Assembly (NCBI GenBank): GCA_041675325.1
Contig: JBAYUG010000134.1
Coordinates: 1-5,274, forward strand
Reading direction: 5' to 3'
Origin: CAIKZJ01 sp041675325
GTDB taxonomy: Bacteria > Bacteroidota > Ignavibacteria > Tepidaquicellales > Tepidaquicellaceae
Length of the DNA stretch: 5,274 bases
Under the pieces are notes generated by a model. That model worked only from the letters and a program-made list of their open reading frames with translations. It did no database searches and was not told the DNA's origin. This document shows positions 1 to 5,274 of the stretch, piece after piece. Positions within the stretch are counted from its first letter, which is position 1, and every line of letters begins with the position of its first letter. The position numbers and the translations under genes were made by a program.

Positions 1-2
1 CG

Positions 3-904
3 GGACAGATGATTTTTGCAGGTACATATTTAGCGGGTGCATGGTCTTCTACAAATTCCGGTCTTAGTTGGTCACCGGCCGGATTAAACAGCAAAAATGT
101 TTTATCAATGACTTCTATTGAAAACAATATTTTCGCAGGAGTAGAAAATCACCCTTTATATACCGGCGGCATACGGCACACAACAAATTACGGTCAAAAC
201 TGGGGTTAAGTAAACTTTATTACGTATTCTGTGTGTGCACTTACCGAATACGGGAATTATATTTTAGCAGGAACTGACGCTTATACCGGGATTTGGTACT
301 CAACTAGTCTTGGTCAAAACTGGGTACAAACTAATTTGAGCAATGAAGAAATATATTGCTTTGCTATAAGCGGAAATAATATTTATGCAGGATCTGGTGG
401 AAGCGGTGTATATCTCTCAATTGATAGCGGGCAAACCTGGACTCAAACTGCTTTAAATAATAAGACTGTTGGTTCCCTTGCCGTAAGCGGAAATAGTATT
501 TTTGCAGGGACATATCAAAATGGTGTTTATTTATCAACAAATAACGGCTCAAGTTGGACACAAACTGCTCTGAATAATCTTACTGTCACCTCGTTGGCAG
601 TAAGTGAGGATAAGATTTTTGCAGGGACATATGATAACTTTAATAATACTGGTATATTTTTCTCCACAAATAACGGACAAAGCTGGGTGCAAAAAAATGA
701 GGGTTTTAAATATATACCAGGTGTTGGTTCATTACTAATCTTAAACGATTACATCCTCGCGGGAACATATGGATATTCCGTCTGGCGCAGGCCTCTTTCA
801 GATTTTACAGGAATTCAAAGTATCAGCACGGAAATACCTACTGTTTATTCGCTTGGGCAGAATTATCCGAATCCGTTTAATGCGGTGACAAAGATAAGGT
901 TTGA
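3..904 (+). repeat. Paralogous segment, copy A (gene 1), matching 4264-5165
   Basis: This segment aligns to gene 3 at a constant offset of 4261 bp with no net insertion or deletion, covering repeats 8-14, the linker and the start of the sorting domain. Similarity is uneven: 71 bp (555-625) are identical to 4816-4886, and about 38 bp around the SVWRRPLSDFT codons are identical, while other parts show many substitutions. The match stops at the variable site in the sorting domain. Confidence 0.85.
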
Positions 905-909
905 TGTAC

Positions 910-944
910 AGAAGTTAGAATCTAGAAGTCAGAATTCAGAAGTC
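910..944 (+). repeat. Degenerate 7-bp tandem repeat (5 units) inside the gene 1 sorting domain
   Basis: Five adjacent heptamers read AGAAGTT, AGAATCT, AGAAGTC, AGAATTC, AGAAGTC. They encode the hydrophilic stretch QKLESRSQNSEV, between the sorting-domain strands 'IRFDV' and 'TLKIFD'. Because 7 is not a multiple of 3, gain or loss of a single unit would shift the frame. The copies are imperfect, which should lower slippage. The repeat lies in a 58-bp block (906-963) identical to gene 2. Confidence 0.75.
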
Positions 945-1156
945 ACTTTAAAAATATTTGATGTTCTTGGACGTGAAGTGGAAACGCTTGTGAATGAGAG
1001 ATTGCAACCCGGCACGTATGAGACATCGTTTGATGGTTCGGGGCTGAATAGCGGGGTGTATTTTTATAAGATGGTTGTCCACCACGGCGTATCTTCGACG
1101 GATGGTTTTAGCGAGACGAAACGGATGATTTTATTAAAATAAAACACTTTTAGATT

Positions 1157-3238
1157 ATGAGAAATATGATTTTCAAAATACTTTTTATCGTTTCTACTAT
1201 TTTAGTTTTTAATTCCACATTTTTAATTCGGAATAGTCAAAGCCAGTGGACTCAAACAAATGGACCTACGGGCGGTTCCGTATATTCTCTTGCAGTCAGC
1301 GGAAATACTATCTTTGCAGGAACTGCTTATAATGGAATCTATTTTTCCACAAACGATGGAATAAGCTGGACACAAACTGCATTGAATAATGAATATATTT
1401 ATTCATTGGTAGTTATGGAGAATAATATTTTTGCAGGGACTTACCTCAACGGTGTGTACCTATCAACTAATAGCGGTGCTACCTGGACACACACTTCCTT
1501 GAATGATAAAACTGTCAAATCTCTTACAACATTTGGTAATATTATCTTTGCAGGAACAGGGAGTAATGGAGTCTATTTTTCAACAAATATTGGTGCTGAT
1601 TGGATTCAAACTGACTTAAATAATCAAACAGTCAATTCCATAGTTACAATCAACAATAAAGTATTCGCAGGTACTTCTGGTGGTATTTATTCCTCTACAA
1701 ATAATGGTATTAACTGGACTTTCTGCGGTTTGAATAACAGGTATGTTAATTCACTCACAACACGAGGGAATAATATTTTTGCGGGAGTGGTTAATTATCC
1801 TACACTTATTGGGGGTGTCTATATTTCTACGAATAACGGTTCTACATGGACACAAACCTCCCTGGGTGATCAAACTATCTTGTCCCTCGCTGTGAGCGGG
1901 AATAATATTTTTGCGGGGGCGAATGGTAATCCTACTTATGGTTCCGGCAATGTATATCTTTCCACAAATGACGGTGTAAACTGGATAATGACAACATTGT
2001 ATTCTCAAGAAGTTCTTTCACTTGCCATATATGGAAATAATGTTGTTGCCGGGACTAATAGTTCCGGGGTATATATCTCAACGAATAACGGAGCTAATTG
2101 GAACCAAACCGGCGTGAGTAGAGATCAGAATGTATTTTCTCTCGCATATTACGAAGATAATATAATTGCCGGTAATTATGGTAATGGAGTATTTATCTCT
2201 TCTAACTACGGAATAAGCTGGACACAGACAACATTGAATGATAAATATGTTATGTGTCTCGCTATAAGCGGGAATAATATTTTTGCGGGATGTGATAATT
2301 CAGATGGAGGACTCTATCTTTCTACAAACAGCGGAAACACATGGTTCCAATCTTCTTTGAATAATCAAACAGTTTATTCACTCGCTGTGAGCGGAAATAA
2401 TATTTTTGCCGGTACAAATAATCATGGACTTTTTCGCTCTACAAATGGCGGAAACACATGGTCTCAAACTGATTTGAATAATGAGTTAATTACTTCTCTT
2501 GCGATAAACGGAAATTACGTTTTTGCAGGCGGAAGTGGCGTTTATGTTTCCACGGATAGTGGAAACACATGGATTCAATATTCTGTGAATAATCAATATG
2601 TTTATTCACTTGCAGTAAATGGAAATGTAGTTTTTGCAGGGACAGCTAATAATGGTGTTTATATCTCCACAAATTCCGGGCAAAGCTGGGCTCAAACTGC
2701 TTTGAATATCAATATTGTCTATAATCTTGCTGTAAGCGGTAATGTATTATATGCTGCAACAAATAATGGTGTCTATCTTTCAACAAATAATGGACAAACC
2801 TGGATTCAAAAGAATCAGGGATTTTCTGCTATTACTAAAGTCAAATCACTGTTAATCAAAGACAATTACATATTTGCGGGGACTTATGGTCAATCTGTAT
2901 GGAGACGCACAGTCTCAGAAATAATAGGCATACAAAGTATCAGCACGGAAATACCGTCAAAATATTCACTGGGGCAGAATTATCCGAATCCGTTTAATCC
3001 GGTGACGAAGATAAGGTTTGAAGTACAGAAGTTAGAATCTAGAAGTCAGAATTCAGAAGTCACTTTAAAAATATTTGATGCTCTTGGACGCGAAGTACAA
3101 ACGCTTGTGAATGAAAGATTGCAGCCGGGAAGTTATGAAGTGACGTTTGATGGGGCGGGGCTGAATAGCGGGGTTTATTTTTATAAAATTATGACTGACG
3201 GGTTCAACGAAACAAAGAGGATGCTATTAATTAAATAG
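1157..3238 (+). CDS. Secreted Asp-box/beta-propeller repeat protein with T9SS type A C-terminal sorting domain
   Basis: This is the intact member of the trio, 693 aa. A Sec signal peptide covers about residues 1-30: basic start MRNMIFK, hydrophobic ILFIVSTILVF, probable cleavage near SQS-QW. Residues 31-584 (nt 1247-2908) hold 14 'SLAVSGNNIFAGT'-type strands alternating with 13 Asp-box-like turns (STNDGISW first, STNNGQTW last); the 14th unit ends in 'SVWRR' instead of an Asp box. After the linker 'GIQSISTEIP', a sorting domain spans residues 604-693 (SLGQNYPNPFNPVTKIRFEV, LKIFDALGREV, LNSGVYFYK, ETKRMLLIK). Such domains direct outer-membrane passage by T9SS and are usually removed or exchanged for a surface anchor. 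Fourteen units would fit two seven-bladed propellers, but this is inference. The start is ATG 1157, 14 bp after gene 1's stop; an in-frame ATG at 1166 is an alternative. There is no Shine-Dalgarno sequence, as is common in Bacteroidota. The short gap suggests co-transcription with gene 1. No catalytic domain is seen; ligand unknown. Confidence 0.93.
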   Translation: MRNMIFKILFIVSTILVFNSTFLIRNSQSQWTQTNGPTGGSVYSLAVSGNTIFAGTAYNGIYFSTNDGISWTQTALNNEYIYSLVVMENNIFAGTYLNGVYLSTNSGATWTHTSLNDKTVKSLTTFGNIIFAGTGSNGVYFSTNIGADWIQTDLNNQTVNSIVTINNKVFAGTSGGIYSSTNNGINWTFCGLNNRYVNSLTTRGNNIFAGVVNYPTLIGGVYISTNNGSTWTQTSLGDQTILSLAVSGNNIFAGANGNPTYGSGNVYLSTNDGVNWIMTTLYSQEVLSLAIYGNNVVAGTNSSGVYISTNNGANWNQTGVSRDQNVFSLAYYEDNIIAGNYGNGVFISSNYGISWTQTTLNDKYVMCLAISGNNIFAGCDNSDGGLYLSTNSGNTWFQSSLNNQTVYSLAVSGNNIFAGTNNHGLFRSTNGGNTWSQTDLNNELITSLAINGNYVFAGGSGVYVSTDSGNTWIQYSVNNQYVYSLAVNGNVVFAGTANNGVYISTNSGQSWAQTALNINIVYNLAVSGNVLYAATNNGVYLSTNNGQTWIQKNQGFSAITKVKSLLIKDNYIFAGTYGQSVWRRTVSEIIGIQSISTEIPSKYSLGQNYPNPFNPVTKIRFEVQKLESRSQNSEVTLKIFDALGREVQTLVNERLQPGSYEVTFDGAGLNSGVYFYKIMTDGFNETKRMLLIK
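3027..3061 (+). repeat. Degenerate 7-bp tandem repeat (5 units) inside the gene 2 sorting domain
   Basis: The sequence is identical to the gene 1 copy, with the same five heptamers and the same place in the sorting domain (coding QKLESRSQNSEV). The surrounding 58 bp (3023-3080) are also identical, including third codon positions, which suggests recent shared origin or gene conversion of this segment. Confidence 0.75.
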
Positions 3239-3253
3239 AAATTGAACAAAATG

Positions 3254-3283
3254 ATTCCTCTCTGCATTTCGCAGAGGGGGAAT
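3254..3283 (+). terminator. Intergenic hairpin between genes 2 and 3, possible terminator
   Basis: CCTCTCTGC (3257-3265) pairs with GCAGAGGGG (3271-3279) through one T-G wobble, around the 5-nt loop ATTTC. Three more A/T pairs (3254-3256 with 3281-3283) extend the stem past a bulged G at 3280. It starts 16 bp after the gene 2 stop and ends 20 bp before the gene 3 start. The stem is GC-rich in an AT-rich gap, which fits transcript termination or 3'-end protection. No clean run of T follows (only AATTAATTATATA), so intrinsic termination is not certain. It could also be a copy of a dispersed palindromic repeat. Confidence 0.5.
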
Positions 3284-3303
3284 TAATTATATAGAGATAT
3301 TAT

Positions 3304-5265
3304 ATGAAAAAACTATTTACAGCTTTTGTTTTAATAGTCGTAATACAATTATCAGTTAGTATTAACTATGGTGTATGCCAGTGGGAGCAATGTGAAGGTC
3401 CTTACGGCGGAACGGTTAATGCACTTGCCGTGTCAGGGAATACGATCTGTGCAGGAACAAATAAAAATTATTACAATGCAAGCGTTGTCTATCTCTCCAC
3501 AAATAACGGACAAAGCTGGACGCAAACGGGTTTGAATGATTTGTATGTTTTATCAATTTCAATAAGCATGAATAATATTTTTGCCGGGACACTTAGTTCT
3601 GGTGTTTTTCTATCAACAAATAATGGAGAAAATTGGATACAGACTGAATTGAATGGTGGAACTGTTTATTCTATTGCAATAAGCGGAAATAATATCTTTG
3701 CCGGGATATGGGGCAGCGGTGTCCGGCTCTCAACAAATAACGGACAAACCTGGACGCAAACGGCTTTAAATAACCAAAATGTTTATTCAATTACAATAGG
3801 CGGTAATGATATCTTTGCAGGAACAGGAGACGGTGTGTTTCATTCTTCCAATAACGGACAAAGCTGGACGCAAACAGGTTTGAATAGTCAAGCTGTTGCA
3901 TCCCTTGCCATAAGCGGAAATAATATCTTTGCCGGTACATATTATGGAGTTTATTTCTCTACAAATAACGGTCAAAACTGGACACAAACGGCTTTGAATA
4001 ATCAAGATGTACGTTCCCTTGCCTTAAGCGGAAATAATATTTTTGCAGGTACAACCGGCGGTGGAATCTATCTCTCCACAAATAACGGACAAAACTGGAC
4101 ACAAACTGCTCTAAATAATACTGGAGTTAATAGCATTGCTGTGAAACAAAATATTGTAATCGCGGGAACAAGCGAAAACGGTGTCTTTATATCATCAAAT
4201 AACGGCTTAACATTTAAAAACACAGGTCTAAATTCTCAAGTAGTTTATTCGCTTTCTCAAATAGGAAATAATATTTTTGCAGGTGCATCTACTGTGGGTG
4301 CCTGGTCTTCCACAAATTTCGGTCTTAATTGGTCACGAGTCGGATTAAACGGCAAAAGTGTTCTCTCCATGACTGCTATTGAGAATAATATTTTTGCAGG
4401 TATAGATAATATTCCTTTATATACAGGCGGCATACGGCACTCAACTAATTACGGACAAAACTGGAGTCAAGTAAATTTTATTACTTATTCTGTGGGCGCA
4501 CTTGCTGTAAAGGAAAATTATATTTTTGCAGGTACTGATGGAAGTATTGGAGTTTTGTTTTCTACAAATCTCGGACAGAACTGGGTGCAAACTAATTTGA
4601 GTAATAAAGGAATATATTGCTTTGCTTTAAGCGGAAATAACCTATTTGCAGGATCTGGTGGCAGCGGAGTATATCTCTCTATTGATAACGGACAAAACTG
4701 GACTCAAACGACTTTAAATAATCGATCGGTATGGTCCTTTGCCATAAGCGGAAGTAAAATATTTGCTGGGACGTATGAAAATGGTGTTTATTTATCCACG
4801 GATAATGGTACAAGCTGGACACAAACTGCTCTGAATAATCTTACTGTCACCTCGTTGGCAGTAAGTGAGGATAAGATTTTTGCAGGTACATTTGATTACT
4901 TTAATAATACTGGTATATTTTTCTCCACAAATAATGGACAAAGCTGGGTACAAAAAAATGAGCGCTTTAAATATATTCCTTCGGTTCGTTCATTACTAAT
5001 CGTAAACGATTACATCTTTGCGGGAACATATGGTTATTCCGTCTGGCGCAGGCCTCTTTCAGATTTTACAGGCATACAAAGTATCAGCACGGAAATTCCT
5101 ACTGCGTATTCATTGGGGCAGAATTATCCGAATCCGTTTAATGCGGGTACAGCGATCAGGTTTGAAGTGATGAGATCCCCGACAGGAGCATTCGGGGATG
5201 TCTATGTAAAAGAATGTCAAGAGAAAAATAGTATACCTGTAACGATAGTTAATACCCCGTTCTGA
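3304..5265 (+). CDS. Secreted Asp-box/beta-propeller repeat protein with truncated T9SS sorting domain
   Basis: The third paralog is 653 aa. A signal peptide (MKKLFTAFVLIVVIQLSVSI, probable cleavage just before Gln26-Trp27) is followed by residues 27-583 (nt 3382-5052). These hold 14 'IFAG' strands and 13 Asp-box-like turns, the same count as gene 2. The seventh turn is degenerate (SSNNGLTF). Repeats 3-6 are the most regular, with a period of 114-117 bp. The sorting domain starts normally at residue 603 (SLGQNYPNPFNAGTAIRFEV) but departs from both paralogs after Val622. The last 31 residues are unrelated, begin in a palindrome and end at TGA 5263-5265. The later sorting-domain strands (LKIFD, LGREV, GVYFYK, KRMLLIK) are missing, so T9SS export is doubtful unless the window edge hides a frameshifted continuation. 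ATG 3304 gives a good signal peptide; no clear Shine-Dalgarno sequence precedes it. The second half (4262-5165) is nearly colinear with gene 1. Confidence 0.88.
   Translation: MKKLFTAFVLIVVIQLSVSINYGVCQWEQCEGPYGGTVNALAVSGNTICAGTNKNYYNASVVYLSTNNGQSWTQTGLNDLYVLSISISMNNIFAGTLSSGVFLSTNNGENWIQTELNGGTVYSIAISGNNIFAGIWGSGVRLSTNNGQTWTQTALNNQNVYSITIGGNDIFAGTGDGVFHSSNNGQSWTQTGLNSQAVASLAISGNNIFAGTYYGVYFSTNNGQNWTQTALNNQDVRSLALSGNNIFAGTTGGGIYLSTNNGQNWTQTALNNTGVNSIAVKQNIVIAGTSENGVFISSNNGLTFKNTGLNSQVVYSLSQIGNNIFAGASTVGAWSSTNFGLNWSRVGLNGKSVLSMTAIENNIFAGIDNIPLYTGGIRHSTNYGQNWSQVNFITYSVGALAVKENYIFAGTDGSIGVLFSTNLGQNWVQTNLSNKGIYCFALSGNNLFAGSGGSGVYLSIDNGQNWTQTTLNNRSVWSFAISGSKIFAGTYENGVYLSTDNGTSWTQTALNNLTVTSLAVSEDKIFAGTFDYFNNTGIFFSTNNGQSWVQKNERFKYIPSVRSLLIVNDYIFAGTYGYSVWRRPLSDFTGIQSISTEIPTAYSLGQNYPNPFNAGTAIRFEVMRSPTGAFGDVYVKECQEKNSIPVTIVNTPF
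4264..5165 (+). repeat. Paralogous segment, copy B (gene 3), matching 3-904
   Basis: This is the partner of the gene 1 segment at offset 4261 bp. It keeps CAA (4468-4470) where gene 1 has the stop TAA, which identifies gene 1 as the broken copy. Gene 2 shares the fold but is much less similar over the same repeats, so the two closest relatives are not adjacent. Confidence 0.85.
5172..5202 (+). repeat. Palindromic element at the breakpoint in the gene 3 sorting domain
   Basis: ATCCCCGA (5175-5182) and TCGGGGAT (5192-5199) form a perfect 8-bp stem with a 9-nt loop. Two more pairs (5172-5173 with 5201-5202) extend it past one mismatch. It begins within a few bases of the point where gene 3 stops resembling genes 1 and 2, and it is GC-rich compared with its surroundings. 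It is read through as RSPTGAFGDV. It resembles the class of small dispersed palindromes that can sit in coding regions, but copy number cannot be judged from one window. Confidence 0.65.
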
Positions 5266-5270
5266 CATTC
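5212..5270 (+). repeat. 8-bp inverted repeat around the new gene 3 stop codon
   Basis: GAATGTCA (5212-5219) is the exact reverse complement of TGACATTC (5263-5270), separated by 43 bp. The right arm contains the gene 3 stop TGA. The word CATTCGG at its right end (5266-5272) also occurs in the preceding palindrome (5189-5195), so the insert may be built from related units and continue past the window edge. An 8-bp match over this distance may also be chance. Confidence 0.35.
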
Positions 5271-5274
5271 GGTC

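Larger units (their letters stand above)
1..1142 (+). pseudogene. Asp-box/beta-propeller repeat protein with T9SS sorting domain, 5'-partial, interrupted by a nonsense codon
   Basis: The reading frame is open from the window's left edge (first full codon at 3), so the true start lies upstream; the ATG at 9 and the GTG at 231 are internal codons. Seven 'IFAG'-type repeat units and six Asp-box-like turns (STNSGLSW to STNNGQSW) are visible. They match units 8-14 of the third gene without gaps. A linker 'GIQSISTEIP' and a complete T9SS type A sorting domain (849-1139, from SLGQNYPNPFN to ETKRMILLK) follow. The frame is broken by TAA at 207-209, where gene 3 has CAA (4468-4470); both sides stay in the same frame, so this is a substitution, not a frameshift. 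If real, the stop removes six repeats and the secretion signal. A sequencing error is possible, because the rest of the frame is otherwise well preserved. Inferred role: secreted surface protein of unknown ligand. Confidence 0.85.

Noticed and set aside
9..209. Stand-alone small gene of 66 codons starting at ATG 9
   Set aside because: The frame is open upstream to the window edge and aligns with internal repeats of gene 3; it is a fragment of gene 1.
364..561. Antisense open frames (also at 1751-2008 and 3787-4005)
   Set aside because: They lie entirely opposite the repeat-coding strand, mirror its periodic sequence, and have no recognisable domain or start signal.
231..1142. Separate gene starting at GTG 231
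   Set aside because: There is no signal peptide, and the start aligns to an internal repeat codon of gene 3; it is the part of gene 1 after the nonsense codon.
1247..2908. Sialidase function based on Asp-box (BNR) repeats
   Set aside because: Asp boxes occur in many propellers; no FRIP motif or catalytic Arg triad is visible.
3284..3303. Promoter just upstream of gene 3 (TATATA/TATATT words)
   Set aside because: There is no match to the Bacteroidota TAnnTTTG element at a sensible distance, and AT-rich words are expected by chance here.
3304..3384. Lipoprotein signal in gene 3 (Cys25 in YGVC)
   Set aside because: The residues before the Cys do not fit a lipobox (Leu at -3 is missing), and gene 2 has the same Gln-Trp junction without a Cys; ordinary signal peptidase cleavage is more likely.
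3601..4140. CRISPR-like regular repeats
   Set aside because: The 114-117 bp periodicity is in frame and codes for protein repeats, with no short identical repeats separated by unique spacers.

Overview
The window is one tandem array of three paralogous genes, all on the + strand. Each encodes a large secreted protein made of short beta-propeller-type repeats: a 38-42 residue unit with an 'IFAG' strand, then an Asp-box-like 'STNNGxxW' turn. A short 'GIQSISTEIP' linker and a C-terminal type IX secretion system (T9SS) sorting domain beginning 'SLGQNYPNPFN' follow. The low-GC composition, the lack of Shine-Dalgarno sequences and this style of sorting domain point to the Bacteroidota/Ignavibacteriota/Chlorobiota group. 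Ignavibacteria-like bacteria are the best guess. This is family knowledge; no marker gene is present to confirm it.

Layout. (1) Positions 1-1142 hold the 3' part of the first paralog. Its 5' end lies outside the window and it carries an in-frame TAA at 207-209, so it looks like a pseudogene or a gene with a sequencing error. (2) Positions 1157-3238 hold an intact second paralog of 693 aa, with signal peptide, 14 repeats and a complete sorting domain. It starts 14 bp after gene 1. (3) Positions 3239-3303 are a 65-bp gap with a strong GC-rich hairpin. (4) Positions 3304-5265 hold the third paralog of 653 aa, with signal peptide and 14 repeats. Its sorting domain is cut off after 'IRFEV' by unrelated sequence that begins with a perfect palindrome and soon runs into a stop. 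There is no stretch over 300 bp without a gene, and I see no RNA gene, CRISPR array or transposase.

The proteins are probably exported by Sec, folded in the periplasm as one or two propellers, and passed to the cell surface or medium by T9SS. Substrate and partner are unknown, and no catalytic domain is visible. Genes 1 and 3 align without net gaps over about 900 bp at a constant offset of 4261 bp, although the more divergent gene 2 lies between them. The sorting-domain half of gene 1 instead matches gene 2. The family therefore looks mosaic, shaped by duplication and probably gene conversion. The most notable point is a variable site inside the sorting domain, between 'IRF-V' and 'VTLKIFD'. 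In genes 1 and 2 it holds a degenerate 7-bp tandem repeat; in gene 3 it holds a palindromic insert that appears to destroy the sorting signal.
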